Source of the DNA: Plectosphaerella cucumerina
Lineage: Eukaryota; Ascomycota; Sordariomycetes; Glomerellales; Plectosphaerellaceae
Direction: 5' to 3'
Assembly (NCBI GenBank): GCA_020746995.1
Contig: JAGPXD010000002.1
Location: 6,820,001 to 6,884,000 of the forward strand
Length of the DNA: 64,000 nucleotides
Translations under genes and position numbers: made by a program
The notes under the pieces: model-generated
The model's input: only the letters and a program-made list of their open reading frames with translations
What the model was told of the DNA's origin: nothing
The model's database searches: none
In this document: positions 49,804 to 59,406 of the stretch, piece by piece
How positions within the stretch are numbered: position 1 is the first letter of the stretch
Layout: the number at the start of each line of letters is the position of its first letter

Positions 49804-50238
49804 TTTTACAGACAAGACGGCATGCAGCCACAGCCATAGCGCATTGCGGGTGGTCATTTTGATGTTGCGCCTTCTTCACGCGACATGGTGGAGAGGTGGG
49901 GGGCAAGACGGAGGAGGGTGGAAAGGTGTCAGCCGTCCCAGCGTGACTCGACTTTAACTGAACAAAGCTTGCGTAGACGACGGCTCGCCGCCGGTTTCTA
50001 GACAAAGGTGTACCTAATCTCATGCTCTATATATCCCACATGACCCGCTCATATATCTGCTCGTGACTACCTATGTGACGACCTTCGTCACCGACCGATG
50101 CGCATCCCATTATCGGGGTATGCGAAAAGAAATGGACATTCGCGACCTGAACGAAAATGCGTGGGGGAATTGTGTACGTGCGTGCGCCTCGCGTGAATAC
50201 AATGATACCCCTGACGCTTCCCTGCCCCTCTGCCTCCC
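49804..50238. other. Convergent 3' region of sla1 and the TLC gene
   Basis: About 430 bases between two genes that point toward each other, so it holds both 3' UTRs. No other feature was seen. Confidence 0.5.
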
Positions 50239-51308
50239 CTAAGCCTTGCGCCTGCGGGCCTTGGTGGCGGACACGGGGCTCTCCGAGCTGATGTGGGCGG
50301 TCGAGACGGCCTGGGCGGCCACGAGCTGGGGCTTCTTCTCGGGGGCGGGCTGGAAGCGCTTGCGGACGGCCTTGATCATCATGATGAACCAGTAGAAGTT
50401 GAGGAAGTTGAGGACGCAGTTGCTGATGAGGTAGATGACGCCGAGCCACAGGGGGATGGCGGTGGCGGAGGTGGCGAAGCGGAGGACGTCGCTGGCGGGG
50501 AGCTCGGTGCCGTCGGCGGCCTTTGGGAGGACGGGGTTGGAGCCGAGGAGGGACCAGATGTCCCTAAAGGCGCAGTAGGACTGCCAGGTGCCGAAGACGA
50601 GGCGGCAGGAGAAGAAGGTGAAGAGGAGCATGAGGCCGTTGTAGAGCTGGGCGCGGGTGCCGGTCATGCCTGTCTTGTCAAAGAACCAGTGGACGTTGAG
50701 GAAGGGGGTCGAGAGCTCCCAGAGGATGAAGATGGGGGCGTAGAAGTTGACAAAGGGTCTCTGTGGGGGTGGTGGTCAGCGTGAGTTCTCAGCAAGGGGG
50801 AAGTGAAAGGGGAGGGGGAACGCACGAAGCCGAAGGAGTAGACGGCCAGAGCGGCGATGGCGTGGGCCAGGGTGCCGGGCCCAAAGACGTCCATGTTGAA
50901 GCTGGTGACGAAGAGGTCCCAGAGGAAGTATCCGGCGGCGAGGGCCTGGATCATGCCCGAGGCGCCGGTGTAGCCCCATACGCGCTCCTGGACGTCCATG
51001 GCGCGGCGCTCGTCGTCGAAGAAGATGACCCAGAGGGCGAGGGCGTTGATGAGCAGGCTCTGGAACATGGAGACGACGTGGGCGTCCCAGTTGATGCGGC
51101 GGCCGCGGGGGAGGGCATTGTAGGACTTGCCGACGAAGAGCTTGGAGATGAGGGGCGAGACGGGCCAGTAGATGAAGGTGTAGAGGAGGGCGGAGGCGAA
51201 GACCTCGTGGATGTGGTAGGGGAGCGAGGGCATGGCGAGCGCTGAGGCGTAGGGGCGGGTGGCCTCGACGAGCCATGGGATGGGCTCGAGAGGGAAGGGG
51301 TCCCTCAT
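50239..51308 (-). CDS. TLC-domain (TRAM/LAG1/CLN8) multipass membrane protein
   Basis: Two exons, 51308-50826 and 50760-50239, join in frame, giving about 334 residues. Several hydrophobic helices are visible: VFASALLYTFIYWPVSPLIS, FQSLLINALALWVIFF, GYFLWDLFVTSFNM, YAPIFILWELSTPFLNVHWF, GLMLLFTFFSCRLVFGTWQS and LWLGVIYLISNCVLNFLNFY. The order and the motif FLNVHWFFDK, with YNGLMLLFTFFSCRLVFG after it, fit the TLC family of the TMEM56/TLCD type rather than ceramide synthases, since no Lag1 double-His motif is present. The C-terminus is basic (KARRRKA), which may aid ER retention. The donor is GTGCGT. The role is probably in membrane lipid homeostasis, by family inference. Confidence 0.85.
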
Positions 51309-52430
51309 GGTGGCGGCGGCGGGGTGGGTGGACGCTCGGGGTGTCGGGTTCGAGGTGGTCGCGAGGGTCTGGAGAGCGTGGGAGAGGAGCAGGTTCGAGG
51401 AGGACGCTCGGCGCGAGGAGTTGTGGCCGAGGTTGGAGGAGGGAGATGCCTATGCCTATGTACTGCTAGCGGTGTTTACATGGTCAGCGGTCATGGTTTT
51501 GGCATGGCGCGGGGGGGGGGCTAGTAGACAAGGCAGAAGGGATACCGCTTTCAACGGGCGGTGGAGGGGTTGGAGCCTTGGAGGCTTAAAAGGTAAAAGA
51601 GTGTCTTGGACCCTGGACGTGGTGATGACGTCCAGTGACCGGGGCCACTGACCTGAGGAGGGAAGACGGGCGGGAGACCACGCGCTGGAGCCCCGTGGAG
51701 GATGTGATGTACCCTAGATAATGTATGTTGTTGAAACAAAGAGAGGAAACGGGGCGTGACAGGAGAGGGGAGGGATGCCCTGTTAGTGATGCGCGAGGTA
51801 GAGGAAAGGGGGCATCGAAGGGTTCAGTGGCGTCCCGAGTCGGTTACGGTCCCTTTTTCCCTGCCTGCCCTGCCCTGATCTCGAGCGACCTGCAAGTTGA
51901 TGGAGTGGAGTGGAGGGGCGGATGGGAAATGTTGGGGATGGACCCCTGTCCGTTTCTGTTCGCCTGGTGCTGGCGTCCGATCTGCCTAGAGCTCCGTGCC
52001 GTGCGAGAGGTGGAAGCTCCTTCCCCGCCGGGGTCGGTGCAATGCCCAGAAATGGCAGCGACGTACAGTGCCTGGCACGGCTGCAATGTGCTGCGGGGCA
52101 CTGGACCTTTCCAGCTGCGCCTGACGCCTGACACGGCTGGCGGACGCCATGTGACGTGCCCCAGGGCGCTGGGAGCGCTGGTGCTACCACGAGATTGTGT
52201 CGGCTGATTGGTCCGTCTGCCAGCCCCGGCGGACGAATGGGACAACAGGACCAGTCTATCAAGGGGAATGACGGGAAGCTAAGCTGAGCTCATCGACCAC
52301 GTTGTCACCACACCAGGGCTCATGCTCATGATCACGACGGACGACGACAGGACGCGGAACCCAGGCCATCGAATTCTTCCGCCTTCTCTCACTACATAGA
52401 CAGTGCTGGTCACCTGCTTCTCCCGCCGCC
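51309..52430. other. Divergent promoter region (TLC gene and cog8)
   Basis: About 1.1 kb between two genes pointing apart. Overlapping frames of about 160 codons on both strands (51725-52207, 51783-52262) lack features. No gene is called. Confidence 0.45.
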
Positions 52431-53765
52431 ATGGCCGACGCCCTCCTCGACCTCCTCGAGGCGGAGACGCCAGGCCTCGACACATCGTCAGAAACGCCGC
52501 GGGCGGCCAAGATTGACTTCCTCAACCACATCGCCCAGCAGACACCAGAACACCTCCGGACAAAAGAGGCACATTCGCTCTCGCAATCATCGCATACCCT
52601 CCTCCTCTCCCTCCAAGGCATCTCAAAGCGATCCCACAAGACCATCATCGACTCGGCAACCCGCCACGCAACTCTCACAGCCGCCCTGCCGAGCCTCCTC
52701 GCCGGCACAGTCGACCTGCAGCATGCGATCCCCAAGCTCGACGCCGCGGCCCTCCGCTTCTCAACGACCTACAGCAAGGCCGGCGAGAACGAGCACCTCC
52801 AGCGCCGCAAGCGCGCCCTTCTCGAGCTCCGCAACGTCGAGCGCATGGTTGACGTCCTCGAGCTCCCTTCGCTCCTCACCTCCGCCGTCGCCGCTCAGCC
52901 GCCAAACTACGCCGCCGCCCTCGACCTAAACGCCCACATCAGGCGCCTGCACGCTCTGTACCCGGACTCGCCCCTCGTCAAGATGGTCTCCCGCCAGGCC
53001 GACGAGGCTGTCCTCCAACTCACCAATGATCTCATCCACACCCTCAAGGCTCCCGGCCTCAAGCTCGCTACCGCTTTGCGCACTGTCGGCTGGCTGCGTC
53101 GCGTCATGCCTGACTTGGACCAAACGTCCAAGACGGGCCGGGACGCACAGGAGCGGACGCTGGCGTTACTCTTCCTGAGGTGTCGCATCACCACCCTTGA
53201 GGGAACGCTGGGCGCGCTGCAGCCGCTACGGGAGCTGGCGGATGAGGAGAAGGCTCGACAGGCAGCGCATGCTGACAAGTCGTGGTCCGGCGGGCAGCAG
53301 ACGGAGCGCTATCTGAAGAAGTACATTGAGATCTTCCGAGAGCAGAGCTTTGGCATAGTGTCCATGTTCAAAAGCATCTTCCCCGAAGCATCTGGTGGTC
53401 CTACCGGCGCAGCAGGAGCGGAAGCCGACCCCTTCCAGCCCATGCCGTCGCCCCTGGCCACGTTTCCGCTGCATCTGGTCGAGTTGCTGCTCCAGACTCT
53501 CCGCGAGTACTTGCCGCACGTGCGGGACCAGGCCGCCCGGGACAGCATCTTGACACAGGTTCTGTATTGCTCGGGGAGTATGGGACGGTTGGGCGGCGAC
53601 TTTGGGATGCTCCTGGCGGGCCTGGGGACGGGGGCAGCCGCGCCGGGGGATGGTGTGGCGGAGGACACGGAGTGGGTGGATGTGGTGAAGAGGCATCGGG
53701 CTCTTGCTGGGCGGTTGGACTCTATTATTGGTGATTACAAGGGGGCGGCGGTGAAAGATAGATAG
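52431..53765 (+). CDS. COG8: Conserved oligomeric Golgi complex subunit 8 (Cog8/Dor1)
   Basis: Subunit of lobe B of the COG tether that recycles Golgi enzymes by retrograde vesicles. A single-exon frame of 444 codons with a good start context (CCGCCATGG). The protein is almost entirely helical and soluble. The N-terminal half shows the Dor1-family pattern: DFLNHIAQQTPEHLRTKEAH, then QLTNDLIHTLKAPGLKLATA and LRTVGWLRRVMP. The middle has LFLRCRITTLEGTL and TERYLKKYIEIFREQSFGIV, and the C-terminal region LVELLLQTLREYLPHVRDQA, followed by a Gly-rich loop (GMLLAGLGTGAAAPG). Length is at the short end for Cog8 but normal for fungal members. No intron is needed. Identification rests on motif recognition. 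Confidence 0.88.
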   Translation: MADALLDLLEAETPGLDTSSETPRAAKIDFLNHIAQQTPEHLRTKEAHSLSQSSHTLLLSLQGISKRSHKTIIDSATRHATLTAALPSLLAGTVDLQHAIPKLDAAALRFSTTYSKAGENEHLQRRKRALLELRNVERMVDVLELPSLLTSAVAAQPPNYAAALDLNAHIRRLHALYPDSPLVKMVSRQADEAVLQLTNDLIHTLKAPGLKLATALRTVGWLRRVMPDLDQTSKTGRDAQERTLALLFLRCRITTLEGTLGALQPLRELADEEKARQAAHADKSWSGGQQTERYLKKYIEIFREQSFGIVSMFKSIFPEASGGPTGAAGAEADPFQPMPSPLATFPLHLVELLLQTLREYLPHVRDQAARDSILTQVLYCSGSMGRLGGDFGMLLAGLGTGAAAPGDGVAEDTEWVDVVKRHRALAGRLDSIIGDYKGAAVKDR

Positions 53766-53904
53766 CCCGCGATGGCATGGCGCTGGGAAATAGAGAACGG
53801 CGTTGTGGCTCCCATCTTGAGGAAGAGGACCACTCAATTTGCATAGAAAAGGCTATGACGACCAAATGACTTCGCATGGGGACAACTAAATCCTGCTCGG
53901 CCCA

Positions 53905-54335
53905 TTGATCAAGGGCCCCGGCTGTAGAGCCCGGACGTCTGGATAGGCAGCCCGGAACAGGTGGCTCCCCTGGAAACCACTGTCGCGACAGCCTTAAGAC
54001 TGATGAATTAAAAGACTCGGATGCAGCTACATAATTACTATAGATAACCGCGTTGATCAGGGGCGAAGATAGACTACGACCGAGTAGTCGATCTAGATGG
54101 ACAGTTGATCTAGGTGGACAGTTGATCTAGGTGGACAGTTGATCTAGGTGGACAGTTGATCTAGGTGGACAGTTGATCTAGATGAACTGCGACTGAGGAA
54201 TTGTTCTAGATAGACCTGGCTGTATACCCTTTTAGTTTAGCAGCTTTGAGGCCATCCCGACAGCAGTTTCCGTGGGACCCATGTTCCGGGCTCTCTATCC
54301 AGACGTCCGGGCTCTACAGCCAGGCTCTTGATCAA
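53905..54335. mobile_element. MITE-like inverted-repeat element with internal tandem array
   Basis: The ends are long imperfect inverted repeats. The left arm starts TTGATCAAGG at 53905 and the right arm ends CTTGATCAA at 54335. Read as reverse complement, the outer about 55 bases match at about 50 positions, including the identical core GGCTGTAGAGCCCGGACGTC. Weaker similarity continues inward to about 54026 and 54217. The mismatches are mostly C/T and A/G transitions, as repeat-induced point mutation or age would give. The 190-base centre holds five 17-bp tandem copies. No transposase frame fits in 431 bases, so it would be non-autonomous. No target-site duplication is obvious, so the family cannot be named. 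It lies between the cog8 end and a GPI-type gene. Confidence 0.75.
54090..54174. repeat. Five 17-bp tandem repeats
   Basis: Five contiguous copies of GATCTAGGTGGACAGTT; copies 2 to 5 are identical and copy 1 differs by one base (GATCTAGATGG...). A partial sixth follows to about 54185. There are no spacers, so this is not a CRISPR array. The junction TTGATC resembles the tip of the surrounding inverted repeats. Confidence 0.95.
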
Positions 54336-54487
54336 CTTATCTACCGACCGCTCTCTTATACATCTCGTACCAACTCCTGACTCCATCGGCATACCGAGCT
54401 TCCACTAACCGGTTGGGTAAGGACTCGGCTCTGTACATGTCTTGACCAAAGTCACGGGCGTCTGGTTAATAGACCAAAGCCTGAGCT

Positions 54488-55228
54488 TCAGAACCTGCCG
54501 TTGGCAAACGTGGTGGCAATCATGATCATAGCCGCCCAAATGCTCTTCTCCCGCCAGACCACACTGCCGCTTTCCGACTCAGGGCTAGGCGTGGCGATGA
54601 CGCCCTGGTCGGTGCCCGAGTCACCCGGAACAGCTGTGGCGCCGGCCACAGTCGTGACTGTAGACGTGTCCATGTCGATAATTCCAGTCGAGGTAGTAAC
54701 AGCAGCAGCAGCAATGGCCTCCTCATAGCAAGCGCCATATATGATAGTACGATTCAGCCAGCTTTCCGCAGCAGGGAACTCAAACATGGCATTATACCAG
54801 TTATCAGGACACTCGGGAGCAAGCTCGAGGGCATCGGAGCTGTGAGCCTTCCACCAGGAGGAGGCAGAGCTACCGTACGAGAGGTATCCAGCGAGGGCGG
54901 AGGGCGGTGCCGTGGTGGTTATCTGACACCAGTGGTCTTTGTCGGGGTTACAGACGACCATGGCGTCGCGAATGTCGGTAAATGCGGATTTGCACTCTGC
55001 GAAGGAGGCGGCGCCACGGGCTTGGAATGCCTCGTAGATGTCGCGGGGGGGTCGGGGGACGTCCCAGAAGTGGGTGAGGTTGGACGCTGCGCAGAACCAT
55101 GGGTCGGGTTCTTCGAGTTCAGGGAAGGTCGTGGGGATTAGGATCTCGTGGGCGATTGAATCCCAAGCCAGTGCTGCGGCTCGAGATGAGAGGGCGAGCA
55201 GCGCTGCCGCGTGGGAGAGTCCTCGCAT
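54488..55228 (-). CDS. Secreted fungal protein, probably GPI-anchored
   Basis: A single-exon frame of 246 codons. It begins with a signal peptide (MRGLSHAAALLALSSRAAAL). The mature part has six cysteines (WFCAASN, FAECKSAF, VVCNPDKDHWC, APECPDNWY, GACYEEA), enough for three disulphides, and N-glycosylation sites at SNLTHF and WLNRTI. A Ser/Thr-rich spacer (STGIIDMDTSTVTTVAGA) follows, and the C-terminus is hydrophobic (SIWAAMIMIATTFANGRF), like a GPI signal, though it ends with a short polar tail. It starts just beyond the inverted-repeat element, whose right end is about 150 bases from its stop. It resembles fungal secreted proteins of unknown function; no enzyme motif is visible. Confidence 0.82.
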   Translation of the reverse strand: MRGLSHAAALLALSSRAAALAWDSIAHEILIPTTFPELEEPDPWFCAASNLTHFWDVPRPPRDIYEAFQARGAASFAECKSAFTDIRDAMVVCNPDKDHWCQITTTAPPSALAGYLSYGSSASSWWKAHSSDALELAPECPDNWYNAMFEFPAAESWLNRTIIYGACYEEAIAAAAVTTSTGIIDMDTSTVTTVAGATAVPGDSGTDQGVIATPSPESESGSVVWREKSIWAAMIMIATTFANGRF

Positions 55229-55848
55229 GATGTCGGTGGTGACTGAAGATCCTCAAGAGAAGGAGAGAAAGCTGTTCGAGATGGCGATGGAAATGAGTGT
55301 AAACGAATGTGAAGAAGAAGATGGGCACCTTCGGGGCGTCGACGCTGTTCACTCCTGTCAAGAGACTCGAAACAGGGCGTCTTGAGCGACGAAGAGTCCA
55401 CGCTGCGATGAGGCGGGCGAAGAAGGGGACAGGCTTGGTTCAAACGCCGTCTGTTCGTACAACAGATATTTCGAGGCCGCCGCTTGGCTCCCGACTTGGC
55501 TCCCGGCTTGCCATCGCATGTCAAGCCGGGTCTCGGCCCTTTGCAATCCTTGCAGGGAATGTCCCTCGAAGCTTGGCGGTTGGTTGGCGGTTGGTCGTTG
55601 GTTTTGTCTGTCCGTTGGTTCTCGGTGGATACTATTGAGTGGAGGTTGAGTTCATTTCGGCTTTCAGCCGAACGACCTGGACCCTACTCTCATACGAGTA
55701 GCTCAATATGGCAGGACCCGTCTTCTTCAGACGAGGTTCTTCTCACTGCATCTCCCTCAAACTCTCTCTTACTTTCTTTCATAAAGCGACGGCGTCCACT
55801 GGCACGAATATCCTCCTTGCTCTCAGACAGGCTTACCAACAGCTCACC
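55229..55848. other. Divergent region upstream of 54488 and 55849 genes
   Basis: About 620 bases between divergent genes. The right part (55708-55848) is an open in-frame extension of the next gene that could be coding if translation starts at 55708. Confidence 0.4.
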
Positions 55849-57225
55849 ATGGAGGCGATCAAAGCTAGCCTCAGCCAGAACATGGTCCGACGCCTGCACG
55901 AGGTTGCGGACGGGCTGCTCAAGGTGTATCAGACTCTCGTCCGCATGCAATACCTCGAAGACTCGTGGATCGACGAGGGCCTGCACGACGTCGACGCCTT
56001 GATACCGGCGTATCGCCGGGCCGGCTTTACAAACTCTATCATCTACCTCTACAGCATCCTACCGTACGTCAACGATCATGGTAACAGCGGGATCGACATG
56101 GTCTTCGGCGGGACATTCATCGACTTTCGATACGGGGAAGACTTCGAGGGAGTACGCAACCCGATGTATGCGAATGAGGGCGAGGACGAGGACTTCCTGC
56201 GTCCCTGGATGACAACTCTCTCTGGCATCGGAAACGACAGGCCGGCAATGATATACGATGCACGTCGGCACGTCATTGGCATTTTCCGACTGGTCGACTC
56301 CGGGTCGTGGGACCTGAACATCGGCGTGGATGACGACGACTGGGAGTATCCGTCAGACGAGGAGGGCAGTGACGATGACGAACTGGACCAGTACAACAAC
56401 TGGGATGAAATGGACAGCCGCCCGGCACCCGCTGTCCTCCGGGACATAGCTCTCTGGTATGAGAACCTGACGGTGCTCCCCGGGGGAGGCGAGCTGAGCG
56501 GCGGCGGCGTGTGGGAGCCAACTTTCGTCAAGCCGCTGTACATCAAGCACGGTTGGCCGCACGACTTCAAGGCCATGGACTTCCTCGTCGACCAGGTCAA
56601 GTCCTGGGAAGCGCAACGCGCAAGTGACGATCCCAAAAAGGGCCTTTTGGCAAAAATCACCAGGTGGAGGAGACTCCTCCAGATGAAGCCCCCGCCCCCG
56701 AAGGACAGCCCGGCCCCTGACGAGAGTGTGGCAGATTTCTGGGTCTGCCGTTGGATGGAGTTCCGGAACGAACAAGCGAGAATCGACATACCCGCGATGC
56801 TCCAGGAGGCTGAGAGGGCGTACGAGATACCCGTCGATCCTCAGGTACGGCTTCTAGGGCACCTCCGCCGCGGCATCCATAGGTGGGAGAAGCATCTTAC
56901 AGGCGTCGGGAATGCCATGCGGAATGATAAGCCCGACTCGGCACAGATACGCCGGGCTTATACTGAGAAGTATTTGGAAGTCCAGAAGAGGGCGTACGAG
57001 GAGTGCAAGGCCGAGCTTGGCGGGGACGCCTTCTTCGCCGAGCGTAACATGGCCGAGGCGGACCTCGTTGAGGCGGTCGCTCCGAGTCCCAAACCGGCGG
57101 AACAGGAACGTTCGCGGCGTTATGCTGGAGCTATTCGCGAGTGGCTGGTGCAGGTGCCTGAAGAGGCGAAACTGGCGAGGGAGCTGGCCGAGGATATGAT
57201 GGTGCACCACGAGGCCCGTCGGTAA
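55849..57225 (+). CDS. Conserved-looking fungal protein of unknown function
   Basis: A single-exon frame; from the Met at 55849 it encodes 458 residues. That start has an ideal context (CACCATGG); an earlier in-frame Met at 55708 would add 47 residues, without features of their own. The N-terminal 150 residues look folded (VRRLHEVADGLLKVYQTLVR, then IDMVFGGTFIDFRYGEDFEG). A strongly acidic insertion follows (DDDDWEYPSDEEGSDDDELD). The middle has LRDIALWYENLTVLPGGGEL and PLYIKHGWPHDFKAMDF, and the C-terminal part is helical and charged (RRGIHRWEKHLTGVGNAMRN). No signal peptide or membrane helix is visible. It does not match a family I can name; a distant SMI1/KNR4-like link is only a guess from the acidic and WPHDF features. 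Confidence 0.8.
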   Translation: MEAIKASLSQNMVRRLHEVADGLLKVYQTLVRMQYLEDSWIDEGLHDVDALIPAYRRAGFTNSIIYLYSILPYVNDHGNSGIDMVFGGTFIDFRYGEDFEGVRNPMYANEGEDEDFLRPWMTTLSGIGNDRPAMIYDARRHVIGIFRLVDSGSWDLNIGVDDDDWEYPSDEEGSDDDELDQYNNWDEMDSRPAPAVLRDIALWYENLTVLPGGGELSGGGVWEPTFVKPLYIKHGWPHDFKAMDFLVDQVKSWEAQRASDDPKKGLLAKITRWRRLLQMKPPPPKDSPAPDESVADFWVCRWMEFRNEQARIDIPAMLQEAERAYEIPVDPQVRLLGHLRRGIHRWEKHLTGVGNAMRNDKPDSAQIRRAYTEKYLEVQKRAYEECKAELGGDAFFAERNMAEADLVEAVAPSPKPAEQERSRRYAGAIREWLVQVPEEAKLARELAEDMMVHHEARR

Positions 57226-57945
57226 GGGCGGGGTGTAGCCACAGACATCAAGTGTTGACGGTGTGGACAGGCAAAGGTTACGGATCGGTGAAGGAAGAAG
57301 ACGGGAAGTTGATGGTCAAAATGTATCCGAGAGGCAGTCAATGGCAAGTCAGGAGACAAAGAAACGATGACTAAGCCAAAAATCTACGGGAAGAGCCGGT
57401 TGCGTCCACTGTATAAGTACATCTCCCGGGAGGCCCGGGACGCTGTACGGGATACTAGAATATAGTGGAGGCCCCAGAAGCTCTGGCTCTGCCGTCCCTG
57501 ACCGTAGTGTGTCATGGACCTCGACGTCAGTAGTCACCGACATCAACACTCAAAAAACGCCCAAATGTCCATATGAGCCTCTCGTCATTTTCCCACCCCC
57601 ATTGACCCTGTACTATAGTTTCAAACCCCCCTTGTACCACCATCCTCCCTCCTCCCGCTCATGCATTGTTGATCCCGTCCTGACTGGTTCATTCCGGGCG
57701 CCTGCATAATGGTTGGCAAGCAACAGCTGCCGTTGCCCAGTTCATCCCTCCAACCGCACACACACTCTCACTTGCGCCTGCCCGCCTGCCTACTTTCCAG
57801 TTCAGGCAAATAACCTAGACCACACCCACGGCGCCGCGTGAGAAAGGGAAAAAAAAAAGGAACAGATTGTAACAACAAAAACCACCAACCCTTCTACAAA
57901 CTCGTCAATTTCTCGCAAATCGTCACACGCAAAATCCCATCCGCA
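57226..57945. other. Intergenic region upstream of hem25
   Basis: About 720 bases, C/T/A-rich toward the right, with an A-run at 57849-57858. Holds the promoter and leader of the carrier gene. No other feature. Confidence 0.5.
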
Positions 57946-58974
57946 ATGGCGCAGACGGGCGGAAACGCAAAGTCGTGTACGTCTTATATACCCCGGGCCC
58001 TGTTTACTTCACATTTCAAAAATTGACATGCATCTTCCTGCGGCACAGCACGGCACTTCGTCGCCGGCCTTGGCTCCGGCGTCTCATCCGCCGTGATCCT
58101 CCAGCCCCTCGATCTTCTCAAGACACGCATGCAGCAATCCGGCCATCGCTCCCTGTCCTCCTATCTCAAGGAGGTCGCAGCCTCACCCTCAAAAGTCCGC
58201 ACCCTCTGGCGCGGCACTGTCCCCTCGGCCCTGCGCACCGGCTTCGGCTCAGCCCTGTACTTCACAACCCTCAACGCGATCCGCACACGGGTCGCCCGAT
58301 CGCCTCTCTTCGAGAAGACGTCCGCCGTCGCCGGCTCCAAGTCATCATCCTCCCTTCCCACCCTCTCCAACTCGGCAAACCTTGTCGCCGGCGCAACAGC
58401 TCGCACCTTCGCCGGCCTCATCCTCATGCCCCTGACCGTCATAAAGGTCCGCTACGAGTCGAGCTACTACAACTACACATCCATCGCCGGCGCCTCCCGC
58501 GACATCTACGCCACCGGCGGCCTGCGCGGCTTCTTCGCCGGCTTCGGCGCCACCGCCGCCCGCGACGCCCCCTATGCGGGCATGTACGTCCTCTTCTACG
58601 AGATGCTCAAGAAGCGCCTCGGCGCCGCCGTCGGCGCTCCCGCCGGAACGGCCTTTACCACCTCCCAGGCCACAGCTGTCAACTTCACCTCGGGCTGTCT
58701 CGCCGCTGCCCTGTGCTCCGCCATCTCCAACCCCTTCGACGCTGTCAAGACACGCATCCAGCTACAGCCGGACAAGTACCGCAACATGTTCCAGGCTTGC
58801 CGCCTGATGCTGGCGCAAGACGGCGTGCGGTCCCTCTTTGACGGCCTTGGCCTGCGTATGAGCAGGAAGGCCCTGAGCGCCGCCCTGGCTTGGACAGTGT
58901 ACGAGGAGCTCATGCGCCGGGCAGAGCGGACCTTCACCACTGGTGTCAAGGTCGACGACAGCCTGCGTTCTTAA
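57946..58974 (+). CDS. HEM25: Mitochondrial glycine carrier Hem25 (SLC25A38 type)
   Basis: Inner-membrane carrier that imports glycine for the first step of haem synthesis. Two exons, 57946-57976 and 58049-58974, join in frame, giving about 318 residues. Three carrier repeats are present, each with the P-x-[DE]-x-x-[KR] type motif: ILQPLDLLKTRMQQSG in repeat 1, LMPLTVIKVRYESSYYNY in repeat 2 and NPFDAVKTRIQLQP in repeat 3. The repeat 2 variant (PLTVIKVRYES) and the following RDIYATGGLRGFFAGFGATA are typical of SLC25A38/Hem25. The Gly-rich turn after each first helix is kept. The first exon encodes ten residues plus one base (donor GTACGT), so a simple frame search misses the true start. Carrier identity is certain; the substrate is by family. 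Confidence 0.93.
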
Positions 58975-59406
58975 GCGAGGAGACTTTGTACAACGACTCG
59001 GAATACCCCCCGCCAAGGAAGAAGGAGAAGACCCTTGTATGACGATATTCTTGTTTTTGTATCTTTTTCTGTCTGTTTTTTCTTGTTGCTGCTATGATAC
59101 CTCCCCTCCCAGCTCTCACCCAACACTCAAGGTTCATCTCTCGTCCTGTCCGCGCTTCAGAAGGAGTGGGGATACATAAAAAGCAGGATGACAAAAAGTA
59201 GAACTAGATAGAGAGAAAATACCCCAACCGCGCAAGCAAATGAAAGCTGCGCTACTGTCTGTCTGTCAACGCGAGAGAAACAAAAATGACATTTATGCAC
59301 TCTGGGGCCCAAAAACCCCAGCCGACGATCTTGGTATCACGAGCTCTAGAACCCTCCTCCACGACATGGCCCCCTTCCGATGGACCGCTCTCACTCTCAT
59401 GTGAGA
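58975..59406. other. Convergent 3' region
   Basis: About 430 bases between hem25 and the minus-strand gene that ends at 59407. T-rich stretches near 59050-59085 may serve 3' end formation. No gene is seen. Confidence 0.5.

Noticed and set aside
54090..54185. Tandem array considered as a CRISPR
   Set aside because: The 17-bp copies are directly adjacent with no spacers, and the genome is eukaryotic.
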